Shown here: piece after piece, positions 1 through 7,340 of the stretch
Numbering within the stretch: the first letter of the stretch is position 1
Layout: each line of letters begins with the position of its first letter
DNA from: Stieleria sedimenti
GTDB taxonomy: Bacteria > Planctomycetota > Planctomycetia > Pirellulales > Pirellulaceae
Assembly: GCF_025060895.1 (NCBI RefSeq)
Contig: NZ_JANZKV010000285.1
Location: 1 to 42,743, forward strand
Direction: 5' to 3'
Length of the DNA: 42,743 bases
Program-made: the position numbers and the translations under genes
The notes under the pieces: model-generated
What the model saw: the letters and a program-made list of their open reading frames with translations, nothing else
What the model was told of the DNA's origin: nothing
Databases searched by the model: none

Positions 1-23
1 TATTGGGCTTTAGCCGCCTGCTG

Positions 24-42
24 TCGCTGCGTCGCAGCGACC
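24..42. repeat. 9-bp perfect palindrome, 1-nt loop
   Basis: GTCGCTGCG and CGCAGCGAC are separated by a single T. It lies downstream of the minus-strand gene that ends at 123, between TTAGCC and GGCTAA arms (around 10 and 56). No T-run follows on either strand, so it is more likely part of a palindromic intergenic repeat cut by the window edge than an intrinsic terminator. Confidence 0.4.
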
Positions 43-122
43 GGGAATCGCCTCAAGGCTAAACACCAACGGTTGCTGAACCCTTTTCCGCGGCGCCCTG
101 AGTAGAAAAAGTTGACGAAGCG

Positions 123-1283
123 CTAGCGATTGGCGTGTGCCCGCCGCCGCGCGGTTTCCGATTCGAACCCCAAGCTGTAGGGGCGATAGACCAGGATCGG
201 ATCGGCGACCAATGCCCCGAAACCTCGCGTGCGAGGATCGATCCCCTCGCGATGCAACGCCAGGGCCAGCGCGACGTCACGCACCTGGGTTCGGTGAGTC
301 GTCTTGGGCGGCACCATCGATCGCCAAACGTGACTGACCCGCGTGTCGACTGAAAAGCTCGCGATCCAGCTGTCAATTTCCGCTGCCGCAAAGTTTAGCT
401 TCGACGCGGCCAACAGTGCCGTCACGATCCGCGACGGCGATTCGGTCGGATCGTTTAACACCCGCCGGCAATCCGATTCGACCGCCTGATCGCAATCGTA
501 ACGCAAGCCGATCACCAACCGGTCACGCAAATCGATCGGCGCGTCGGCCAAAAAACTGCCGACGAGTCGCGACAGAACGCGGCGCTCGTGATCACGCAGA
601 GCCTCGGGGCCGCTGCCGGGATTGCTCAAGTGTGCGACCAGTCGTAGCGTCGCCCCGTCGGCCGGCTTCAGGTTGCGGCCCGAAGCCAACGAAAGCACGA
701 CCGACCACGACGCAATGTCGTGTCGGTCGAGCGTCTCGATCTCTGCGTAGCGATTCGCATCGATCGCTACTCCCGCCAGCAAACGCCCGATCTCGGGGCG
801 ATCTTGGACGGCCGCGGCGAAAATCAATCGGGCGTCGTGACCGCCACCGGCGGAATCACGAAACTGTTCCCATCCGGTCAGCTCGCGACCGTCGAACGAA
901 GCGTCGTAGAGAAAACGCTCCAGCAGGATCTCTCGCTCCCGCATTTCCAGACGACTCAACAAACGCTGCTTGGAAAGATAAAGCTCCAAGTCCGGGGGCG
1001 GGAACGGATTGGCGCGAAGCAGGGCTTTGATTTGTTCTGCCAAGGCCTCGCTGTGAACCGCCATCTCGATCAGTCGCGTCTCCGATCGCCTACGCGTGGA
1101 AAATGAATCGGCGGCCAACCCCGCGACCAGTGCTTCTAATTCAACCAGTGCGATGACCCGGGCGGCTGATCCCGATGGTTCTGCCAGCGGCGACGCCGGC
1201 ACTTGCGAATGAACCCGATCGCCGATCAACGCCGAGAACGTGAAGGCGAAGAGCCAAAAGAAACGGACATCGGGTCGGCACAT
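123..1283 (-). CDS. exported protein of unknown function
   Basis: A 386-residue protein I do not recognise. It starts with a short charged stretch and a hydrophobic segment (about residues 8-20) that ends near V-H-S-Q, which looks like a signal peptide, so it is probably periplasmic or exported. The rest is rich in Leu, Ala and Arg and looks mostly helical, in the style of HEAT-like scaffolds seen in many planctomycete exported proteins, but I cannot define individual repeats or a catalytic motif. The start is the ATG at 1283; no other Met precedes the signal sequence. It is transcribed divergently from the GlmU-like gene at 1473, and the 190 bp between them should hold both promoters. Good coding character; function unknown. 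Confidence 0.75.
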   Translation of the reverse strand: MCRPDVRFFWLFAFTFSALIGDRVHSQVPASPLAEPSGSAARVIALVELEALVAGLAADSFSTRRRSETRLIEMAVHSEALAEQIKALLRANPFPPPDLELYLSKQRLLSRLEMREREILLERFLYDASFDGRELTGWEQFRDSAGGGHDARLIFAAAVQDRPEIGRLLAGVAIDANRYAEIETLDRHDIASWSVVLSLASGRNLKPADGATLRLVAHLSNPGSGPEALRDHERRVLSRLVGSFLADAPIDLRDRLVIGLRYDCDQAVESDCRRVLNDPTESPSRIVTALLAASKLNFAAAEIDSWIASFSVDTRVSHVWRSMVPPKTTHRTQVRDVALALALHREGIDPRTRGFGALVADPILVYRPYSLGFESETARRRAHANR

Positions 1284-1472
1284 CGGCGATCATGAAAACA
1301 GTTGGTTGTTTGCAAGGTAAGAAACCTTAGCCCGTCCCGATGGCGATTCTGATCTTGCAGCTGGATCATTGGCTCAATTCCTCATCGGAAGACGGCACGG
1401 GTTCGGGTACACTGCGCGACCGCTACAACCCGAACGTCCTATCGACTAACTCGATTGCCAATTCACCGCACC

Positions 1473-2825
1473 ATGAAACTGATCTGTTTCGAAGACGAAT
1501 CTGTCAACCGGCTGCAGCCGATCACCCTCGCGCGGCCCGCTTATGCGATCACGTGTGCGAGCTATCAGTTGGTGGATTGGTTGAAGCTGTTGCCCGGCGA
1601 ACTGACGGTTTCGATTCGCAACTACTTGGCGCCGATTCAATTGTTGGAATCGAATCTTTCCGCTCCCTCGTGGGACACGGTCCGGGGCGAAGAGATTCTG
1701 CTGGTCAACGCGCGATTGGTCCCGCGCGTCGACACCCTGACGGCCCTCAAGTCACTCTGTGCGGCCACCGTTGCCGGTGTGGTCCGCTGCGATCGGACCG
1801 GCGCGATCTTGGCCGCCCGTCTGACGGCGAAGGAATCGTCGATGCTCGATTCGCTGCCGCCGAACCCGGCCGACAAGGTGGAGGAGCCTGCTTCGCCGTT
1901 TCAGAAAGCGGCTCGCAAAGCCGTCGGAGACCTGGAGAACCGTAGTGATAGCGGCGTGGTCAAGCCGTTGTTGGAACTCGCCGCTGATCTGCCCACCGAT
2001 TCACTTCCGATCAGCCCGGACGACCTGCCGGCATTCGGTTGGCCCCACGAAGTCGTCGCCTGGCACATGACGGAGATGCCGACGGCCATGCAATGGCGAC
2101 TGGCACGCGGTGGATACACCGAAACGGCAGACGGTGTGTTCGTCGCCGACGGTGTCTCGATCGGACAGTATGCCGCCGTCGATACCAGCGACGGGCCGAT
2201 CCTGTTGGACGAGAACGTCAAAGTCGGTCCCTTTTGTTTGTTGTCCGGACCGGTTTATGCCGGACCCGGGACACGTATCATCGAACACGCGGCGCTCAAG
2301 GATGGTGTTGCCCTCGGTCACACCGTGAAAATCGGTGGTGAAGTGGAAGCCTCGGTCATCGAGCCATACACGAACAAGCAGCACCACGGGTTTCTCGGTC
2401 ACAGCTATTTAGGAAGCTGGATCAACCTGGGCGCCGGGACGTGCAACAGTGACCTCAAAAACACGTACGGCAAAATTAATATCGAGTACGGGAACGAAAA
2501 GATCCCCTCCGGCATGCAGTTCCTCGGCTGCATCATGGGCGACTACAGCAAGACCGCGATCAATACCAGCATCTTTACCGGAAAGGTCATCGGCGTGTGC
2601 AGCATGCTGTACGGGTTCGCGACGTCAAACGTTCCCAGCTTTGTCAACTATGCCCGACTGTTCGGGCAGCAATCGTTGCTGCCGGCCGAGGTCATGGTCA
2701 ACACCCAGCAGCGCATGTTCTCGCGTCGAAATGTCGAACAGCGGGAATGCGATATCCAGCTGATTCATGACATGTACAAGTTGACGATCGCCGAACGCGA
2801 TCGCGCCGATCACGACGGGTTCTAG
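1473..2825 (+). CDS. GlmU-like sugar nucleotidyltransferase / left-handed beta-helix acyltransferase
   Basis: 450 residues. The C-terminal half (about residues 210-400) is a left-handed parallel beta-helix of hexapeptide repeats and contains a signature shared with GlmU acetyltransferase domains: Y-T-N-K followed by G-H-S-Y-L-G-S-W-I-N-L-G-A-G-T and S-D-L-K-N. The N-terminal half resembles the diverged nucleotidyltransferase domain of the alternative GlmU family of Bacteroidetes and Planctomycetes; the classical L-A-A-G-x-G-T-R-M motif of GlmU/RmlA is not visible. The likely role is making or modifying UDP-N-acetylglucosamine in the cytoplasm, for envelope polysaccharide. The true substrate cannot be read from sequence. 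The frame is open from a TTG at 1455, but the ATG at 1473 begins the conserved M-K-L-I-C-F-E-D strand and is preferred. It stands alone, divergent from the gene at 123-1283. Confidence 0.85.
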   Translation: MKLICFEDESVNRLQPITLARPAYAITCASYQLVDWLKLLPGELTVSIRNYLAPIQLLESNLSAPSWDTVRGEEILLVNARLVPRVDTLTALKSLCAATVAGVVRCDRTGAILAARLTAKESSMLDSLPPNPADKVEEPASPFQKAARKAVGDLENRSDSGVVKPLLELAADLPTDSLPISPDDLPAFGWPHEVVAWHMTEMPTAMQWRLARGGYTETADGVFVADGVSIGQYAAVDTSDGPILLDENVKVGPFCLLSGPVYAGPGTRIIEHAALKDGVALGHTVKIGGEVEASVIEPYTNKQHHGFLGHSYLGSWINLGAGTCNSDLKNTYGKINIEYGNEKIPSGMQFLGCIMGDYSKTAINTSIFTGKVIGVCSMLYGFATSNVPSFVNYARLFGQQSLLPAEVMVNTQQRMFSRRNVEQRECDIQLIHDMYKLTIAERDRADHDGF

Positions 2826-3283
2826 AGACCGAACGGGCAACGGTGGTGCGTTTGCATGCAAACGTCTCCCCGGGGACATCTCCCCGGGGCCAGACCCCGG
2901 GGTGAATGGGGAAGGTGAATGGGGAGAGACCCCGGGGTGAATACGGGGTGAATGAAGACGGGACCGAAATGGGGGGCAGCGCCGTCGAGGGGTGCTGACG
3001 GCGGTGCGACCCCGTTCGGGGTCGTGTGGTGTGGCATTTCTCGGGTCCGGCGGTGTTCGCTTCGCTCGACCGCCGGCTACGTTGCTAGCATCCCATTCGG
3101 GATGCGGGCTCTGATGGGGACAGACCCTGCAGCGGCACGGACCCGGCTACGTTGCTCGGGGGGGCTCTGATGGGGACAGACCCCGCAGCGGCAGCGGTCC
3201 GGCAGGGGCGTCGGCGACCGGCAGCGATTGATCTGGTATTCTTGGTCCCCCGTCCTGTCCGTTTCCCCCTCCTGGATCACACC
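2826..3283. repeat. repeat-filled intergenic gap upstream of NIPSNAP gene
   Basis: There is no convincing gene in these 458 bp. They contain a 16-bp perfect palindrome at 2849-2864 (CGTTTGCATGCAAACG), then clustered CCCCGGGG and GGGGTGAATG runs (2870-2955). Next come two near-identical 32-bp direct repeats, at 3106-3137 and 3162-3193, each containing GGGGACAGACC. A second direct repeat, CCGGCTACGTTGCT, occurs at 3073 and 3143. The same GGGGACAGACCCC motif returns in the tandem repeat at 28340, so this is a dispersed intergenic repeat. The open frame from 3152 into the NIPSNAP gene reads through these repeats and is not taken as coding. Confidence 0.65.
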
Positions 3284-4042
3284 ATGATGTTCTCTCGATT
3301 GATGATGTTTGCCCTCGCGTTCGGTTGGCTTGCCGCCGCACTGATCGTGACACCCGACGCACACGCCGACGTTTATGAACTGCGGATTTATAAGACAGCC
3401 GAAGGCAAGCTCGATGCGCTCAACGCTCGCTTCCGCGACCACACGATGCGGCTGTTCAAGAAGCACGGTATCGAATCGATCGGTTACTGGGTTCCCACCG
3501 ACGAAGAGGCCTCCAAGGACACGCTGATCTACGTGATCAAGCACGCCAGTCGTGAAGCCGCCGCCGAGTCTTGGCAAGCGTTCATCGCCGATCCGGAGTG
3601 GAAGAAAGCCGCTGCGGAATCCGGCGTCGGACGATTGGCCAAGCCGCCGGAATCGATCTACATGGAGGCAACGGACTACTCGCCCGAATATGAAAACGCC
3701 CAAGGCGATGAAGACGACGTCTTCGAGTTGCGGATCTACAAAGCCCGCGAGGGCACCCTCGGCAAACTCGATGCACGGTTCCGAGATCACACCATCGACC
3801 TGTTTGCCAAGCATGGCATCAAATCCGTCGCCTATTGGCATCCGACCGACGAGCCCGATTCGAACGACACGTTGATCTACATCATCGAGCACGAGAGCGC
3901 GGACGCGGCCAAGCAATCCTGGAAGGCCTTCGGATCGGACCCGGCGTGGAAAAAAGCCGCCCGCGAATCCGGTGTCGGTGGCTTGGCCAAAAAGCCCGAA
4001 TCGATCTACATGAAGTCGACGGATTACTCGCCGATCCAATAA
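3284..4042 (+). CDS. exported tandem NIPSNAP-domain protein
   Basis: 252 residues. A signal peptide (Met-Met-Phe start, hydrophobic core, A-H-A cleavage site near residue 28) is followed by two copies of a NIPSNAP-type ferredoxin-like alpha/beta-barrel domain of about 105 residues each. Both copies carry the same landmarks in the same order: Y/F-E-L-R-I-Y-K, L-D-A-x-F-R-D-H-T, F-x-K-H-G-I, Y-W-x-P-T-D-E, D-T-L-I-Y, and a P-E-S-I-Y-M-x-x-T-D-Y-S-P end. The second half is thus an internal duplication. NIPSNAP domains have no agreed enzymatic role in bacteria; here export suggests a periplasmic binding or enzymatic function. The start is the ATG at 3284, which begins the signal peptide; the upstream in-frame extension runs through intergenic repeats. 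It is a single gene. Confidence 0.88.
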   Translation: MMFSRLMMFALAFGWLAAALIVTPDAHADVYELRIYKTAEGKLDALNARFRDHTMRLFKKHGIESIGYWVPTDEEASKDTLIYVIKHASREAAAESWQAFIADPEWKKAAAESGVGRLAKPPESIYMEATDYSPEYENAQGDEDDVFELRIYKAREGTLGKLDARFRDHTIDLFAKHGIKSVAYWHPTDEPDSNDTLIYIIEHESADAAKQSWKAFGSDPAWKKAARESGVGGLAKKPESIYMKSTDYSPIQ

Positions 4043-4265
4043 GCCGCGTCGCGATGCACGATCCGATCCTGCCCGGGAAAGTCCTGCTCTGCAACTGCAG
4101 GAGACGCACGGAAATTCCTCAGGATTAACGGCTTTGACGATAAACCCGCTCAAGATGATCGCACCGGGGCTTCGATATGCCAGTTAGGAGGCTCCAGGTG
4201 GACCCGGGTGGTGCTGAATCGGACTCCAGCGATGTGCCTCCGGACGAGTCACACGGTCGGGGACA

Positions 4266-6959
4266 ATGCGAGATCCCACTTGCAAACACGCGAATCGAGC
4301 CCCGATCTTATTGCTAGCGTGCATCGTCACGTTCGGCAATCTCAGCGTCGGTTGCAGCCGCTCCAAGTACCGTTTGGCGGCTGACCAGGAAGCGTACAAC
4401 GCGATCGCCCAGCGCAACGGCGACCCGCGTTGGAGCACGGTGAAGTACGACATCGAGCCGGATCCGCGGAGCCGCTACGCCGACGTCTACGATCCGGACT
4501 GTCCACCGATCCCGATCGACGATCCAGCCTCGCAGCAGTACATGCGATGCGTCGACGGCAAAAAAGGTTGGCAGCATTGGCACGACGGCGGGATCCGCGC
4601 CGGGCTGGAGAATCCCGCTTGGCTGGCGTTGCTGGGCGAGTACGTCGAACTCGCTGACGACGGCGCGGTCATGCTGGACATCGATTCCGCACTGCGTCTG
4701 GCCTACGTCCATTCGCCGAATCATCAATCGCAGCTCGAGACACTCTACTTGTCGTCGTTGGACGTCACCCGCGAGCGATTCGAATTGGACACCCAATTCT
4801 TTGGCGGATATGACATCGGCTACAGCCACAACGGTGTGATCACTCCTGCGCGACTGGCGCACGACGGGAGCCGCTGGGTGATTGCTCCACCCCAGGCAGG
4901 CGTGCAAAGCAACGTGCTGGCGATCGGCACGACCGGACAGCGGCGTGCGTTGGAAACCCGCCGGCAATTCGCGACCGCGGGAACCCTGCTGACCGGTTTT
5001 GCCAACTCCTTCGTTTTTGAATTCACCGGGCCGGACGCCGGGCTTTCCGCCTCGCTGTTGAACTTCACGTTTCTGCAGCCCCTGTTGCGCGGTGCCGGCC
5101 GCGACATCGGGCTCGAAGGCCTGACGCAAGTCGAGCGGACGTTGTTGGCCAATCTGCGATCCTATGCGCAATTTCGCCAGGGCTTTTACACGCAAGTTGC
5201 CATCGGTGAATTGGGCGTCGTCGGTCCGCAGCGAAACGGGCGCGGCACCAGCCTGCAGGTGTTCGGCGGCCAGGCACAGCTCGGTGGTTACGTCGGTTTG
5301 TTGCGACAGTTGCAACAAATCCGCAACGCCGAAGACAACTTGAATTTGCAAATCCGAACGCTCGCCCAGTTGGAAGCGTTGCTCGTCGCGGGGCTGATCG
5401 ATCTGGTCCAAGTCGACCAATTCCGTCAGAACGTCGAACGCGATCGGGCCAGTTTGCTGCAAAGCCGAAACGATTTTCTGAGATCACTTGACCAATACAA
5501 AGCCTTCACGCTCGGATTGCCACCCGACTTGCCGGTCGATTTGAATGACGATCTGATCCACCAATTTCAACTGGTCGATCGCGCGGCGACCGCCATTCAA
5601 GACACCATCGCCGAACTTCAAACGCGGCCGAGCGAACTGGGCCAGAACCCCGATCCGGCAGCCATCGAATCGCTCCGTGGTGACGTCTATGAACTCGTCC
5701 AACCGCTTCGCCAAAACCTGGGCAACGTGGCCGACGATTTAACGTTGACCAAGGATTCGATCCCGCTTCGCCGCCGCGCCATGGATGAGGCGGCCAAGGA
5801 AGCTTTCGACCGCGAGATCGCCGAACTGGACACCGGCTACGCCGACTTGCTGGTCCAGCTGGAACGCATCGAAGTCGAAGTGGAACGGATGAAAGCAGGC
5901 TTGCCGCGGCTGCCCGATCCGGACGAACTCTCGCTCCGCCTGGATGATGAGGAAGATGACGCAGCGTCCGTCGCGGATGGGCCCGACAGCGACTCACCCG
6001 ACAGCGACTCACCCGACAGCGATGCAACGATCGCCGAGTTGGTCGATTCGTCAGCGGACGCGACCAGCGAGATCGACCGCACCGTGATCCTGCTTCGCAA
6101 GATGCTGCGGCTGATCCAAGGCTCCATCCTCGTCCAAGCACGGGCCCGATTGGAAGCGGTCAGCGTCGACACGATCGCCTTGGAGACCGAGCAAGCGTTT
6201 CAGATCGCGCTTCAAAATCGTTTGGACTTCATGAACGGGCGGGCGGCCTTGGTCGACGACTGGCGGCAGATTCAAATTGCCGCCGACGCGTTACAGTCGG
6301 TGTTGGATTTCAGCGCCAGCGGATCGGTCCGGACCGATCGCAACAATCCGCTCAGCTTTCGTGGTTCGACCGGCAGCGCCGCGGTCGGCCTGCGTTTCGA
6401 CGCGCCACTGACGCGTCTGTTGGAACGCAATCAGTATCGTGAATCGCTGATCAACTACCAGCGCAGCCGCCGCGCGTTGATTCAATCGCACGACTCGTTG
6501 CATTTAGGGCTACGTGTTCTGCTCCGCGAGATCGAGCAGTTGCGGACCAACCTGGAAATCCAGCGTCGCGCCGTTGCGATCGCCATTCGCCGCGTCGACG
6601 TGACCGGATCGGCGCTTTACGCTCCGGTCCCGCCACCGCAACCCGGCCAGCGTTCGGCGCCGTTCGGACCCACCGCGGCGATCAACCTGTTGTCGGCCCA
6701 GTCGGCGCTGCGCGATACCCAGAATTCGTTCTTGACGGCGTGGCTGAGCTACTACGCGGCGAAGCTACGCCTGGCGCGGGAATTGGGCGTGATGGAACTG
6801 GATCTGGAAGGCCGCAGAGTCGCATCGCCGCTGCCCGGCGAAGTCCCCCGGTTGGAATTCGACACGACGGAACTTGAACCGTTGCCACCGCCGATCAGTC
6901 AAGCGCTGATCGATGCGGCACAGCTTCCCACAGAAGGTCTGATCGAAGCGGTCGAGTGA
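4266..6959 (+). CDS. TolC-family outer-membrane efflux channel, unusually long
   Basis: 897 residues, roughly twice the usual TolC length. The N-terminus has a hydrophobic signal ending in L-S-V-G-C (Cys30), an imperfect lipobox, so it may be lipid-anchored. Two halves resemble TolC repeats: about 150-430 (with F-L-Q-P-L-L-R-G-A-G-R-D, a segment common in this family) and about 640-840 (with L-R-F-D-A-P-L-T-R-L and a helix that ends in R-L-A-R-E-L-G-V-M). Between them lies an acidic, coiled-coil-rich insert (about 440-640) that includes three tandem copies of a five-residue Asp-Ser-Pro unit encoded by a 15-bp repeat. It should form the outer-membrane duct for the adaptors and permease encoded downstream. 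Start: ATG at 4266 before the signal sequence. The 3' gap holds a weak hairpin (7037-7063) that may end transcription. Confidence 0.85.
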   Translation: MRDPTCKHANRAPILLLACIVTFGNLSVGCSRSKYRLAADQEAYNAIAQRNGDPRWSTVKYDIEPDPRSRYADVYDPDCPPIPIDDPASQQYMRCVDGKKGWQHWHDGGIRAGLENPAWLALLGEYVELADDGAVMLDIDSALRLAYVHSPNHQSQLETLYLSSLDVTRERFELDTQFFGGYDIGYSHNGVITPARLAHDGSRWVIAPPQAGVQSNVLAIGTTGQRRALETRRQFATAGTLLTGFANSFVFEFTGPDAGLSASLLNFTFLQPLLRGAGRDIGLEGLTQVERTLLANLRSYAQFRQGFYTQVAIGELGVVGPQRNGRGTSLQVFGGQAQLGGYVGLLRQLQQIRNAEDNLNLQIRTLAQLEALLVAGLIDLVQVDQFRQNVERDRASLLQSRNDFLRSLDQYKAFTLGLPPDLPVDLNDDLIHQFQLVDRAATAIQDTIAELQTRPSELGQNPDPAAIESLRGDVYELVQPLRQNLGNVADDLTLTKDSIPLRRRAMDEAAKEAFDREIAELDTGYADLLVQLERIEVEVERMKAGLPRLPDPDELSLRLDDEEDDAASVADGPDSDSPDSDSPDSDATIAELVDSSADATSEIDRTVILLRKMLRLIQGSILVQARARLEAVSVDTIALETEQAFQIALQNRLDFMNGRAALVDDWRQIQIAADALQSVLDFSASGSVRTDRNNPLSFRGSTGSAAVGLRFDAPLTRLLERNQYRESLINYQRSRRALIQSHDSLHLGLRVLLREIEQLRTNLEIQRRAVAIAIRRVDVTGSALYAPVPPPQPGQRSAPFGPTAAINLLSAQSALRDTQNSFLTAWLSYYAAKLRLARELGVMELDLEGRRVASPLPGEVPRLEFDTTELEPLPPPISQALIDAAQLPTEGLIEAVE
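5982..6026 (+). repeat. 15-bp tandem repeat, 3 copies, inside tolC-like gene
   Basis: Three consecutive units of CCCGACAGCGACTCA, the last ending GATGCA. They encode repeated Pro-Asp-Ser-Asp-Ser in the acidic linker of the TolC-like protein. Being in frame and a multiple of three, copy-number changes would leave the gene intact. Confidence 0.9.
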
Positions 6960-7168
6960 GCCCGGTGCAGCGGCGATGGACGTCCGGGCCACGACCTGGC
7001 GGGCCAGATGCCCATCCCACGTCTGCAGGAAACCGGGGGATCGTTTGCGTTTTTGCAAATCCCAGCGGCTTTTTGTCCACGTTTCTTTTTGGTTGATGGT
7101 CTTATCAGGCCTCGAATCGGTTTACGATAGGTACCCCTTTCGCGCATCGCTCGCCACCCGAACGGCTG
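6960..7168. other. intergenic stretch between tolC-like gene and hlyD-like genes
   Basis: No gene seen. A bulged hairpin at 7037-7063 (GGGA..TTTGC / GCAAA..TCCC) is followed after six bases by a run of T (7070-7074) and could be a weak terminator for the TolC-like gene. Beyond it a palindromic repeat element begins at 7169. If the terminator works, the adaptors downstream must have their own promoter in this gap. Confidence 0.35.
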
Positions 7169-7296
7169 ACGCTGTGAAGCATTTTCCCCCTGTGTTTCTT
7201 GAGGTTTTAGCGGCAGGGCGCGAGCCCTCCGGTTCTTCCTCTTTGCCAAAACACCGGAGGGCTCGCGCCCTACCGCTAAAAAATGCTTCACAGCGT
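7169..7296. repeat. 128-bp nested-hairpin element, family A, copy 1
   Basis: The outer arms are a perfect 17-bp inverted repeat, ACGCTGTGAAGCATTTT (7169-7185) and its complement (7280-7296). The inner arms are a near-perfect inverted repeat of about 27 bp: TTTAGCGGCAGGGCGCGAGC and on through CCTCCGG (7206-7232), matched at 7254-7280. The loop is about 20 nt. The inner arms and a CCTGTGTTT segment are shared with the copy at 19656-19788, while the outer arms differ by paired changes. A 10-bp direct repeat, ACCCGAACGG, flanks the element at 7156-7165 and 7298-7307. It has no coding capacity. It ends 44 bp before the hlyD-like gene. Confidence 0.85.
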
Positions 7297-7340
7297 TACC
7301 CGAACGGGGCCTGTCTCCCTCCGGCACCAGAATCCTCCCG

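Noticed and set aside
416-1106. Plus-strand open frames opposite the first gene
   Set aside because: Arg/Pro-rich translations typical of antisense shadows in GC-rich genes. The minus-strand frame has a signal peptide and normal composition.
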